A stretch of DNA of 64,000 nucleotides, taken from assembly GCF_900099965.1 (NCBI RefSeq), contig NZ_FNDJ01000003.1:558001-622000 (forward strand), written 5' to 3'. The position numbers were made by a program, and so were the translations under genes. Below, one piece after another: positions 26,992-36,495 of this stretch; the stretch's first letter is position 1, and the number at the start of each line of letters is the position of its first letter. This DNA comes from Nonomuraea jiangxiensis. Lineage in GTDB: Bacteria; Actinomycetota; Actinomycetes; Streptosporangiales; Streptosporangiaceae. Under the pieces are notes generated by a model. The model was not told the DNA's origin, did no database searches, and saw only the letters and a list, made by a program, of their open reading frames with translations.

Positions 26992-28980
26992 ATGAGGACG
27001 CTGATCCGAACGGCCGTGACCGCCACCGCACTCGTGGCGGTCACGGCCGCCTGCACCGCTTCGCCGGGAGGCACGGCGCCACCCCCGAAGGCCGGCCTCG
27101 GCGCCGTCCGCCTGGTGGCCTACGACAGCTGCGAGGAGTTGCTGTCCGGCCTGCGCGAGCACACCGCCCGCAACGTCACCCCGTACGGCCTCGGCTCCAG
27201 CAACCCCATGATGGCCATGGAGGACAGCAGGGCGGCGGTACTCCCGAACCAGCGCACGGCGACCACCCCCGAGCACTCCACCACGAACGTCCACGAAGCC
27301 GGCGTGGACGAGCCGGACCTGGTGAAGACGGACGGCGACCGCGTCATCACGGTCACCGACGGCACCCTGCGGATCATCGACACCGCCACCAGGAAGATCA
27401 CCGCCACGCTGGAGCTGGCGAAAGCGAACACCGGCGTGGTGGCCCCCTCCGACCTGCTGGTCGCGGGCGACCGGGCGCTGGTCCTGCTGCACGACGGCGG
27501 CATGATGGCGGCCCGTACGTTCGCGCCGAGCGGCGACACCCGATACGTGCTGGTCGACCTGGCCGCCGAGCCCAGAATCCTCAGCTCGGTCCGGGCGGAG
27601 GGCACCTACCTGGACGCCAGGATGGTCGGCTCCACGGTCAGGCTCGTGATCCGCAACCAGCCGGAGATCATGTTCCCGCAGTGGCAGGAAGGCTTCGTGG
27701 ACACCGAGCAGCTCAAGGTGAACCGGGCCGCGGTCCTGCGGGCCCCGATCGAGTCCTGGCTGCCCGAGTTCGAGATCACGGACGCGTCCGGCGCCGTCAC
27801 GAAGCACACCGTCGACTGCGAGCGGGTCAGCCACCCCGCCGACTACACCGGCACCTCGCTGCTGACCGTGCACACCATCGACCTGGCGCGGGGCCTCACC
27901 GCCGCGGGCACCGACCCGATCAGCCTGGCGGCCGACGGCGACATCGTGTACGGCACCGGCACCAGCCTCTACGTGGCCAGCAACCCGCGCTGGTGGCTGC
28001 CGATCATCCTCCGGCAGCCGATCGAGGACACGCCCGCCACGAGCGACGCGCCCCCGGCCGCCGATCCCACGCCGACAGACCCCTCCGTCACCGCCACCGC
28101 AACGCCCTTGGACACCGCCACGCCCAGCCCGGAGCCGTCGATCCCGCCGGAGGAGACCGAGGTGCACCGGTTCGACATCGCCGCGCCGGGCCCGCCCGCC
28201 TACGTGGCCTCGGGCAAGGTGCCGGGACGGCTGCTGAACCAGTACTCCCTGTCGGAGTACGAGGGCCACCTCCGCGTCGCCACCACCCTCAACTCCCCTG
28301 ACGGCCGCTCCAGCTCCAGCACCGTCCACGTGCTCAGGGCCGACACCCTGGCCAAGACGGGCGAGGTCAGTGGCCTGGGTGAGGGCGAGCGCATCTACTC
28401 GGTCAGGTTCATCGGCGCGGTCGGCTACTGCGTGACGTTCCGGCAGGTGGACCCGCTCTACACGCTCGACCTGCGCGACCCGGCGGCGCCCAGGGTGACG
28501 GGCGAGCTGAAGATCACCGGCTACTCCGCCTACCTGCACCCCGGCGCCTCCGGCCGGCTGATCGGCATCGGCCAGGAGGCCAGCGAGCAGGGCAGGACGC
28601 TGGGCACGCAGGTCTCGCTGTTCGACGTGAGCGACCCGGCCGCCCCGCGCAGGTTGTCGCAGTTCTTCCAGAAGGAGTCGGGCTCGGAGGCCGAGTGGGA
28701 CCCGCACGCGTTCCTGTACTGGCCCAAGACCGGCCTGGCGGTGATCCCGCTGACGCAGGCGTCCGAGTCGGGCGCGCTCGTGCTGCGGATCGACGACTCG
28801 GGCGTGTCGCGGCTCGGCATGATCCGGCATCCGGCGCAGCGGCAGGAGGGCGACCCCTACCAGCCGGGCATCCAGCGCTCGCTGGTCATCGGTGACGAGC
28901 TGTGGACGGTCTCGCACGGGGGCATCCAGGTCAACGACGCCACCACGCTCGCCGAACGGGCCTGGATTCCGAACCGCTAA
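26992..28980 (+). CDS. Secreted beta-propeller domain lipoprotein
   Basis: A 662-residue protein with an N-terminal signal ending in AVTAACTASP, a plausible if imperfect lipobox. The body matches the secreted beta-propeller family (PF09826-like): EAGVDEPDLVKTDGDRVI and GTLRIIDT, then SVRFIGAVGYCVTFRQVDPL with DLRDPAAPRVTGELKI, and GIGQEAS. A Pro/Thr/Ser-rich spacer (residues about 345-385) interrupts the propeller. It is likely anchored to the outer face of the membrane, function unknown. AGAGG sits just before the ATG. Its position after a kinase with an external propeller suggests a shared sensory role, by inference. Confidence 0.78.
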   Translation: MRTLIRTAVTATALVAVTAACTASPGGTAPPPKAGLGAVRLVAYDSCEELLSGLREHTARNVTPYGLGSSNPMMAMEDSRAAVLPNQRTATTPEHSTTNVHEAGVDEPDLVKTDGDRVITVTDGTLRIIDTATRKITATLELAKANTGVVAPSDLLVAGDRALVLLHDGGMMAARTFAPSGDTRYVLVDLAAEPRILSSVRAEGTYLDARMVGSTVRLVIRNQPEIMFPQWQEGFVDTEQLKVNRAAVLRAPIESWLPEFEITDASGAVTKHTVDCERVSHPADYTGTSLLTVHTIDLARGLTAAGTDPISLAADGDIVYGTGTSLYVASNPRWWLPIILRQPIEDTPATSDAPPAADPTPTDPSVTATATPLDTATPSPEPSIPPEETEVHRFDIAAPGPPAYVASGKVPGRLLNQYSLSEYEGHLRVATTLNSPDGRSSSSTVHVLRADTLAKTGEVSGLGEGERIYSVRFIGAVGYCVTFRQVDPLYTLDLRDPAAPRVTGELKITGYSAYLHPGASGRLIGIGQEASEQGRTLGTQVSLFDVSDPAAPRRLSQFFQKESGSEAEWDPHAFLYWPKTGLAVIPLTQASESGALVLRIDDSGVSRLGMIRHPAQRQEGDPYQPGIQRSLVIGDELWTVSHGGIQVNDATTLAERAWIPNR

Positions 28981-29052
28981 TTACTCCGCGATTGCTCATT
29001 TGCCGCGAACCAGCACCCTTCTATGGACACACTCCCACAAATAATGAAAAAT

Positions 29053-29081
29053 CACCTGACAATGTGTTGTCGGATCAGGTG
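29053..29081 (+). promoter_or_regulatory. Inverted repeat covering the ribosome site of the LuxR-type gene
   Basis: CACCTGA (29053-29059) and TCAGGTG (29075-29081) are perfect 7-bp arms, with inner CAA/TTG complementarity. The right arm overlaps AGGTGGG (29077-29083), the Shine-Dalgarno sequence of the ATG at 29090. It could be an operator for an autoregulator or an RNA hairpin that hides the ribosome site. Confidence 0.5.
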
Positions 29082-29089
29082 GGTGCGTC

Positions 29090-30274
29090 ATGCCTTTTGT
29101 GGGGCGAGAGCGCGAACTCCGTCAGCTCAACGACACTCTCGCGCGCCCACCGGTCATCGTCCTCATCGAGGGCGAGGCGGGCGTCGGCAAGACGCGGCTG
29201 CTGCGTGAGCTGGACGGGCACCCCATGCTGTCCGGGAGCTGCCATCCCATGCGCTTCCCGTACGGGCCGATCGTGGAGGCACTGCGCGCGGCCCGCCCGC
29301 CCCGGGGCCTCAACCCGGTCACCGGCGCGCTGCGCCCGTTGCTGCCGGAGTGCGCCCACCTCCTCCCGCCCGCGCCGCCCCCGCTGCACAACGCCCAGGT
29401 CGAGCGGCACCGGCTGTTCAGGGGCGTGCTCTCGCTGCTCGACGCGCTGCGCCCGATCACCCTGGTGGTGGAGGACGTGCACTGGGTGGACCAGGACACC
29501 AGGGAGCTGCTGGGGTTCCTGGCCCGCTGCCTGCCCGAGGCGGTCAACCTCGTGCTCACCTACCGTGCCGAGGACCTGTGCCACCCGGTGACCGAGCTGA
29601 TCGCGCACCTGCCGCCGCACATCGACCACGTGGAGCTGGCCCTGGCGCCGCTCACCGCCGAGGAGACCGAGCTGCTGGCCAAGCACCTGCTGCCGGGCTC
29701 GGCCGACCTGTGGCCGCTCACCGGCGGCCTGCCGCTGGCGATCGAGGAGCTGGCCCGCATGCTGGCCCAGGGCATGGAGCCGGGCACGCCGCCCGCGCTC
29801 CGCGACGCCTTACGGCTCAGGCTGGACGCGCTGCCGCCCGTGGCGCGCAGGATCGTGCAGGCCGCGGCCATGCTGGAGGAGCCGGCCTGCCTGCACACGC
29901 TGACGACCGTCGCGGGCATGCTGCCCGAGCAGGGCGAGCGCGGGCTCGCCGAGGCCGTCAGACGCGGCCTGCTACGCGAGTGGACCCCCGGCACGTACGG
30001 CCTGCGCCAGCCCCTGGCCAGGCAGGCCGTGCGCGAGTCGATCACCCCCACCATCAGGCGCCGGCTGAGCCGCCGCATCGAGGCCCCCACGCAGCCGGTC
30101 GGCGTCCTGTCGCCCCGGGAGGAGCAGGTGATCGGGCTGGCCGCGGACGGGCTCACGAACAGGGAGATCGCCGAGAGCCTCTTCCTGTCGCGGCGGACGG
30201 TCGAAGTGCACGTGGCCAACGCCCTGCGCAAGCTCGGACTCACTTCACGGCGGCAGCTCAGCAAGGCTAAGTAG
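29090..30274 (+). CDS. Compact ATPase-LuxR transcriptional regulator (LAL-like)
   Basis: A 394-residue regulator. An N-terminal AAA-type ATPase domain starts FVGRERELRQLN, with Walker A GEAGVGKT at residues 28-35 and Walker B ITLVVEDVHWVD. The last 55 residues are a LuxR/GerE DNA-binding domain (LSPREEQVIGLAADG, TNREIAESLFLS, TVEVHVANALRKLGL). Normal LAL regulators are about 900 residues with a long TPR-like sensor; here the ATPase leads almost straight into the HTH, so the sensor is missing or very reduced. Inverted repeats lie over its ribosome site and 5 bases after its stop, suggesting autoregulation and control of the protease downstream (inference). Confidence 0.82.
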   Translation: MPFVGRERELRQLNDTLARPPVIVLIEGEAGVGKTRLLRELDGHPMLSGSCHPMRFPYGPIVEALRAARPPRGLNPVTGALRPLLPECAHLLPPAPPPLHNAQVERHRLFRGVLSLLDALRPITLVVEDVHWVDQDTRELLGFLARCLPEAVNLVLTYRAEDLCHPVTELIAHLPPHIDHVELALAPLTAEETELLAKHLLPGSADLWPLTGGLPLAIEELARMLAQGMEPGTPPALRDALRLRLDALPPVARRIVQAAAMLEEPACLHTLTTVAGMLPEQGERGLAEAVRRGLLREWTPGTYGLRQPLARQAVRESITPTIRRRLSRRIEAPTQPVGVLSPREEQVIGLAADGLTNREIAESLFLSRRTVEVHVANALRKLGLTSRRQLSKAK

Positions 30275-30279
30275 TCGCT

Positions 30280-30296
30280 TACGTATCAGATACGTA
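30280..30296 (+). promoter_or_regulatory. Perfect 17-bp palindrome, probable operator
   Basis: TACGTATC-A-GATACGTA has fully complementary 8-bp arms around one central base. It lies 5 bases after the regulator stop and 71 bases before the protease ATG. Low GC in a GC-rich genome makes chance unlikely. It suits a dimeric HTH protein, possibly the adjacent LuxR-type regulator. Confidence 0.55.
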
Positions 30297-30367
30297 TGGC
30301 GGTGGGCCTGATCGTGCCTCATGTTTCAAGAGTCCGCACCATGCAGGCACCAGAAAGGCGCAGCTGT

Positions 30368-31612
<1,245 letters not shown>

Positions 31613-31633
31613 CCCGACCCCGTGACGCCCCTG

Positions 31634-31671
31634 ACGTCCGGGCACGGCCCCTCGGGGCGGTGCCCGGACGT
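31634..31671 (+). terminator. Strong terminator after the protease gene
   Basis: Perfect 12-bp arms ACGTCCGGGCAC (31634-31645) and GTGCCCGGACGT (31660-31671), with a smaller CCCC/GGGG stem inside, 21 bases after the stop. The T-run after it is short, as is usual for actinobacterial hairpin terminators. Confidence 0.75.
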
Positions 31672-31721
31672 TTGCTCACGGCTCGATGGGTAGATCTGTC
31701 CCCACATGACCCTCCAGGAAA

Positions 31722-31758
31722 GGGCGGTCCGTGGATCCCGCAGCGCCGCGGGCCGCCC
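31722..31758 (-). terminator. Candidate glpD terminator
   Basis: On the minus strand GGGCGG and CCGCCC enclose a GC-rich loop with further pairing, followed by TTTCC. It lies 25 bases after the glpD stop, back to back with the protease terminator. Confidence 0.4.
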
Positions 31759-31783
31759 ATTCACACCGGCGGGACCCCTGCCG

Positions 31784-33520
31784 TCATGAGTGCTCCGGCG
31801 CCACCACGGGGACGATCTCCGGCGCGCCGAGCCTGATCGCGTCGGCCTCCTGGTCGGAGTCCTGCTCCTGGGAGCGGCGCTCGGCCTCCACCCGCTTGGT
31901 GAAGTATTCGACCTCCCGCTTGACCTGCTCGCCGTCCCAGCCGAGCGGCTCGGCCAGCAGCTCGGCGGCCTCCTGCGCGACCGCCTGCCCGCGGTGGAAG
32001 GTCTCGATGGAGATGTGCGTACGCCTGGTCAGCACGTCGTTGAGATGCCGGGCTCCCTCGTGGGTGGCGGCGTAGACGATCTCGGCCCGCAGATAGTCGT
32101 CGGCCCCCGACAGCGGCCTGGCCAGCGCCGGGTCCTGCTCGACCAGCTCCAGCACCTCGTCGATCAGCGAGCCGTAGCGCTGGAGCAGGTGCTCGATCCT
32201 GGCCACGTGCAGCCCGGAGCGCTGGGCGATCCGGTGCCGGGAGTTCCACAGCGCCTGGTAGCCCTCGGCGCCGGCGAGCGGGATCCGGTCGGTGCATGAG
32301 CGCGGCACCCGCTGGTCGAGCCCGTGCGCCACGGCGTTGACGGCGTCCTCGGCCATGACGCGATAAGTCGTGTATTTTCCTCCGGCGATCATCACCAGGC
32401 CCGGCACCGGGTGGGCCACCACGTGCTCCCTGGACAGCTTGGACGTCTCGTCGGACTCACCCGACAGCAGCGGGCGCAGCCCCGCGTAGACGCCCTCGAC
32501 GTCGTCGCGGGTCAGCGGCACCGACAGGACGGCGTTGACGTGGTCGAGCAGATAGTCGATGTCGGCCCGGGAGGCGGCGGGGTGGACCTTGTCGAGCGTC
32601 CACTCGGTGTCGGTGGTGCCGATGATCCAGTGCCGGCCCCACGGGATCACGAACAGCACCGACTTCTCCGTACGCAGGATGATGCCGGTCAGCGAGTGGA
32701 TCCGGTCCCTGGGCACCACCAGGTGGATGCCCTTGGAGGCGCGTACGTGGATCTGCCCGCGTCCGCCGACGAGCTCCTGGATGTCGTCGGTCCAGACGCC
32801 GGTGGCGTTGACGACCTGCTGGGCGCGTACTTCGAAGCGGTGGCCGTTCTCCTGGTCGCGCACGCGCACGCCGGTGACCCGCTCCCCCTCCCGCAGGAAC
32901 CCCACCACCTGCGCCCGCGGCGCCACCAGGGCACCGTAGGTGGCCGCGGTGCGCAGCATCGTCATCACGTAGCGGGCGTCGTCGACCTGCGCGTCCCAGT
33001 ACTGGATGGCGCCCGTGAACGCGGTCCGCTTCAGCGCCGGGGACAGCCGCAACGCCCGCGAGCGCGACAGGTGCCGGTGAGCCGGCACCCCCCGGGTGAG
33101 CCCGGCGGCGAAGCCGAGCGAGTCGTAGAGCGCCACGCCCGCGCCGACGTAGGGCCGCTCCCAGACGTAGTGGGTCATCGGGAACAGGAACGGCACCGGC
33201 CGGACGAGGTGCGGCGCGATCCGCTGCAGCAGCAGCGCCCGCTCCCGCAGGGCCTCGCGCACCAGCTCGAAGTTGAGCTGCTCCAGGTAACGCAGGCCGC
33301 CGTGGATGAGCTTGGACGAGCGTGAGGAGGTGCCGGAGGCGAAGTCCCTGGCCTCGACCAGGGCCACGGCGAGCCCGCGGGTCGCGGCGTCCAGGGCGAC
33401 CCCCGCCCCCACGACGCCGCCGCCGACCACGACCACGTCGAGCTCCTGCCCGGACATGCCCTCCAGCGCCTCGGCCCGCTCCGCGGGACCGAGTCGGGCC
33501 ACACTCCTTCCCGACGTCAT
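31784..33520 (-). CDS. glpD: Glycerol-3-phosphate dehydrogenase (FAD)
   Basis: A 578-residue flavoprotein that oxidises glycerol-3-phosphate to DHAP at the membrane and passes electrons to quinones. It has the FAD motif VVVGGGVVGAGVALDAA, ARDFASGTSSRSSKLIHGG and YLEQLNFELV, the IGTTDTEW segment, and MIAGGKYTTYR, all diagnostic of GlpD. AGGGGGAG precedes the ATG. The only gene upstream on the strand is the DeoR-type repressor 69 bases away, so the two may be co-transcribed and the repressor may respond to a sugar or glycerol phosphate. No glycerol kinase or facilitator gene is in the window. Confidence 0.93.
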   Translation of the reverse strand: MTSGRSVARLGPAERAEALEGMSGQELDVVVVGGGVVGAGVALDAATRGLAVALVEARDFASGTSSRSSKLIHGGLRYLEQLNFELVREALRERALLLQRIAPHLVRPVPFLFPMTHYVWERPYVGAGVALYDSLGFAAGLTRGVPAHRHLSRSRALRLSPALKRTAFTGAIQYWDAQVDDARYVMTMLRTAATYGALVAPRAQVVGFLREGERVTGVRVRDQENGHRFEVRAQQVVNATGVWTDDIQELVGGRGQIHVRASKGIHLVVPRDRIHSLTGIILRTEKSVLFVIPWGRHWIIGTTDTEWTLDKVHPAASRADIDYLLDHVNAVLSVPLTRDDVEGVYAGLRPLLSGESDETSKLSREHVVAHPVPGLVMIAGGKYTTYRVMAEDAVNAVAHGLDQRVPRSCTDRIPLAGAEGYQALWNSRHRIAQRSGLHVARIEHLLQRYGSLIDEVLELVEQDPALARPLSGADDYLRAEIVYAATHEGARHLNDVLTRRTHISIETFHRGQAVAQEAAELLAEPLGWDGEQVKREVEYFTKRVEAERRSQEQDSDQEADAIRLGAPEIVPVVAPEHS

Positions 33521-33589
33521 GACTCCCCCTGGGATCGGCTGCCCTCCATACCTACCCGCCGCGGGCTGGACCTGTAACGCCTGGGGCCC

Positions 33590-34360
33590 TCAAGCGCGTA
33601 CGACCTTGACCCCCGCGTCGGCGAGCCGGTCGGCCTCGGAATCGGGCAGCTCGGTGTCGGTGACCAGCGTGTCGATCCGCTGGATCGGGCAGATCCGGGA
33701 GAAGGCCCGCTTGCCCACCTTGGAGGAGTCGGCCACCACCACGACCTGGTCGGCCCGGCTGATGAGCAGGTTGTTGACGCTCGCCTCGCCCTCGTGGTGA
33801 GCCGAGGCGCCGAGATCGACGTCCAGCGCGTCGACCCCGAGGAAGGCCACGTCCAGCGTCACCTGCTCCAGCACCCCGGTCGCCAGCGGCCCGATGAGCT
33901 CGTAAGACTGCTGCCTGGCCACCCCGCCGGTCACCACGATCTTGACGTGCCGGCGCACGGTGAGCTCGGCGGCGATGTTGAGCGCGTTGGTGACGACCGT
34001 GAAGCCGCTCTCCAGGGAGGACTGCGTGGCCAGGGTGCGCGCGAGCTCGGAGGTGGTGGTGCCGCCGTTGAGCCCGACCACGGCGCCGGGCGTGACCAGC
34101 TCGGCCGCGGCGGCCGCGATGCGGTGCTTCTCGCCGGCGTGCCTGGCCGTCTTGTAACGCAGCGGCAGGTCGTAGCTGACGCTCTGCGCGACCGCGCCGC
34201 CCCGCGTGCGCATGAGCATCTGCTGCTGGGCGAGCTGATCGAAGTCACGCCGGATCGTCGCGGTGGACACGTCGAGCGCCTGAGAGGCCTCCTCCACCGA
34301 CAGCCTGCCCTCCTGGGCCAGCAGCTCCAGGATGCCGTTCCAACGGTCGTAGCGGGACAC
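33590..34360 (-). CDS. DeoR/GlpR-family transcriptional repressor
   Basis: A 256-residue regulator with an N-terminal DeoR HTH (RWNGILELLAQEGRLSVEEA, VSTATIRRDFDQLA) and a C-terminal sugar-phosphate sensor domain (GLNGGTTTSELAR, VVTNALNIA, DVAFLGVDALD, VVVADSSKVGKRAF). Such proteins repress sugar-phosphate catabolic genes and release DNA on binding the phosphate. I use the GTG at 34360 because GGGAGG lies five bases before it; an in-frame TTG at 34420 has no ribosome site. It faces the amino-sugar operon, of which it is the obvious controller, and sits just upstream of glpD. Confidence 0.88.
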   Translation of the reverse strand: MSRYDRWNGILELLAQEGRLSVEEASQALDVSTATIRRDFDQLAQQQMLMRTRGGAVAQSVSYDLPLRYKTARHAGEKHRIAAAAAELVTPGAVVGLNGGTTTSELARTLATQSSLESGFTVVTNALNIAAELTVRRHVKIVVTGGVARQQSYELIGPLATGVLEQVTLDVAFLGVDALDVDLGASAHHEGEASVNNLLISRADQVVVVADSSKVGKRAFSRICPIQRIDTLVTDTELPDSEADRLADAGVKVVRA

Positions 34361-34446
34361 GAGGGCCTCCCTGGGGACGGTCGAGAGGTAAGCGTGGCAC
34401 AACCGGGAGTGCCAGGCCAACGGTGTTCATAAGTGCGCTTTCTTGG

Positions 34447-34452
34447 TATAAA
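34447..34452 (+). promoter_or_regulatory. Candidate -10 box (TATAAA) for the amino-sugar operon
   Basis: TATAAA is 34 bases before the SIS-protein GTG, in an AT-rich patch (34425-34475) containing CAAACAATCAATCA, the kind of sequence DeoR-family repressors bind. GTGTTC 18 bases upstream is a weak -35. Confidence 0.45.
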
Positions 34453-34486
34453 AACAGCACAAACAATCAATCACGGGAGGCACGTG

Positions 34487-35362
34487 GTGACCACCACTCA
34501 CACCGAGGCCGAGATCGCGTCCCAGCCGGAGTGCTGGCGCCGCGCCGTCGCGAACGTCCCCGCCGACGTGCTGCCGCGCCGGGGCGAGCGGGTCGCCGTC
34601 GTCGGCTGCGGGACGTCGTGGTTCATCGCGATGGCGTACGCGGCGCTGCGGGAGCGGGCCGGGCACGGCGAGACCGACGCGTTCGCCGCCTCCGAGGCCC
34701 CGATCGACCGCCGCTACGACCGGGTGCTCGCGCTCAGCCGTTCCGGCACCACGACCGAGGTGCTGGAGCTGCTGGCCGGGACCACCACGAGGACCACGGC
34801 CATCACCGCCGACCCTGACACGCCGATCATGACGGCCGCCGACGAGGTCGTCGTGCTCGACTACGCCGACGAGCGCTCGGTCGTGCAGACCAGGTTCGCC
34901 ACCACGCAGCTGGCCCTGCTGCGCGCGTCGCTCGGCGAGGACCTGACCCAGGCGATCGACGACGCCGAGCAGGCCGTGGCCGTGCCGCTGCCCGAGGCGC
35001 TGGTCAACGCCGAGCAGTTCAGCTTCCTCGGCACCGGCTGGTCGGTGGGCCTGGCCCAGGAGGCCGCGCTGAAGATGCGCGAGGCGTCCCGCTCGTGGAC
35101 GGAGGCGTACCCGGCGATGGAATACCGGCACGGGCCGATCAGCATCGCCGCCCCCGGGCGGGTGACCTGGATGCTCGGCACCGCGCCGGAGGGCCTGCGC
35201 GCTCAGGTCGAGGAGACCGGCGCCACGTTCTTCGAGAGCGGGCTCGACCCGATGGCCGAGCTGATCCGCGCCCAGCGGGTCGCCGTGGCCCGGGCCTTCG
35301 CCCGCGGCCTGAACCCCGACGAGCCCATGCACCTCACCCGATCTGTGATCCTTTCCTCATGA
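34487..35362 (+). CDS. SIS-domain sugar-phosphate deaminase/isomerase (AgaS-like)
   Basis: A 291-residue protein with two SIS domains: VVGCGTSWFIAMAY, LALSRSGTTTEVLE and FLGTGWSVGLAQEAALKMRE, ending with EYRHGPIS, the active-site type segment of GlmS/AgaS/NagB-II proteins. It should isomerise and deaminate a hexosamine-6-phosphate; the presence of a PfkB kinase and class II aldolase downstream favours galactosamine-6-phosphate to tagatose-6-phosphate. It is shorter than E. coli AgaS. The GTG at 34487 is chosen because GGGAGG is six bases upstream. The stop overlaps the nagA start (ATGA). Confidence 0.78.
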   Translation: MTTTHTEAEIASQPECWRRAVANVPADVLPRRGERVAVVGCGTSWFIAMAYAALRERAGHGETDAFAASEAPIDRRYDRVLALSRSGTTTEVLELLAGTTTRTTAITADPDTPIMTAADEVVVLDYADERSVVQTRFATTQLALLRASLGEDLTQAIDDAEQAVAVPLPEALVNAEQFSFLGTGWSVGLAQEAALKMREASRSWTEAYPAMEYRHGPISIAAPGRVTWMLGTAPEGLRAQVEETGATFFESGLDPMAELIRAQRVAVARAFARGLNPDEPMHLTRSVILSS

Positions 35363-36495
35363 GCCTTACTCTTGCCGACGCCAGGATCGTGACCCCCGAG
35401 GGAGTTCACGAGGGGTGGCTGACCATCGAAGACGGCCGCATCACGCATGTCGGCCACGGATCGGCCCCGGGTCCCGGCCTGAGCGTGGGCGGCCGGCACG
35501 TGGTGCCGGGGTTCGTGGACATCCACAACCACGGGGGCGCGGGCGGCTCCTTCCCGACCGGCGAGCAGGACAAGGCACGCGAGGCGGTGGCGCTGCACCG
35601 CCGCCACGGCACCACGACCATGATGGCCAGCCTGGTCACCGACTCGATCGACGGGCTCGCCAGGGCCGCCGCCTCGCTGTCCGAGCTGTGCGAGGAGGGG
35701 CTGCTGGCCGGGATCCACTTCGAGGGGCCGTACATCGCCAAGGCCCGCTGCGGCGCGCACGACCCGACGCTGCTGCGCGAGCCGTCGCCGCGGGAGCTGG
35801 CGGAGCTGATCAAGGCCGGGCGCGGGCAGGTGCGCATGGTGACCGTCGCCGCCGAGCTGCCGGGGGCGCTCGACACGATCCGCCTGGCCGCCGCCGAGGG
35901 CGTCATCGCAGCGGTGGGGCACAGCGACGCCGACTACGAGCAGACGCTGGCGGGCGTCGAGGCCGGCGCGAGCGTGGCCACGCATCTCTACAACGCGATG
36001 CCGCCGCTGGGGCACCGCGCCCCTGGGCCGGTGGCGGCGCTGCTGGAGGACGAGCGGGTGACGGTCGAGCTGATCAACGACGGGGTGCACGTGCATCCGG
36101 CGATGCTGCGGCTGGCGTACGAGGTGGCCGGGCCCGGCAGGACCGCGCTGATCACGGACGCGATGTCGGCCACCGGCCTGGGCGACGGCGACTACGTGCT
36201 CGGCCCCATGCGGGTACGGGTGGCCGACGGCGTGGCCCGGCTGGTCGAGGGCGGGTCCATCGCGGGATCCACGCTGACCATGGACGTCGCGTTCCGGCGC
36301 AGCGTCCGGGAAGTGGGCCTGTCCATGCCCGAGGCGGTCCAGGTGGCCTCGCTGACGCCCGCCCGGGTGCTCGGCCTGGCCGACCGGATCGGCTCGATCG
36401 CCGTCGGCAAGGCGGCGGACCTGGTGGTGCTGTCCGACACGCTGGAGGTGACCGGAGTGATGAAGGACGGCGGCTGGGTCACGGAGCCGCGATGA
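35359..36495 (+). CDS. nagA: N-acetylhexosamine-6-phosphate deacetylase
   Basis: A 378-residue amidohydrolase that removes acetate from GlcNAc-6-P or GalNAc-6-P. It has the metal motif DIHNHGGAGG, the metal Glu in HFEGPYIAKARCGAHD, GHSDADYEQ, HLYNAMPPLGHRAPG and the catalytic Asp in ITDAMSATG, with DLVVLSD at the end. It overlaps the SIS gene by four bases and the kinase gene by four bases. Context favours the GalNAc (AgaA) role, but sequence alone cannot separate NagA from AgaA. Confidence 0.88.
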   Translation: MSLTLADARIVTPEGVHEGWLTIEDGRITHVGHGSAPGPGLSVGGRHVVPGFVDIHNHGGAGGSFPTGEQDKAREAVALHRRHGTTTMMASLVTDSIDGLARAAASLSELCEEGLLAGIHFEGPYIAKARCGAHDPTLLREPSPRELAELIKAGRGQVRMVTVAAELPGALDTIRLAAAEGVIAAVGHSDADYEQTLAGVEAGASVATHLYNAMPPLGHRAPGPVAALLEDERVTVELINDGVHVHPAMLRLAYEVAGPGRTALITDAMSATGLGDGDYVLGPMRVRVADGVARLVEGGSIAGSTLTMDVAFRRSVREVGLSMPEAVQVASLTPARVLGLADRIGSIAVGKAADLVVLSDTLEVTGVMKDGGWVTEPR

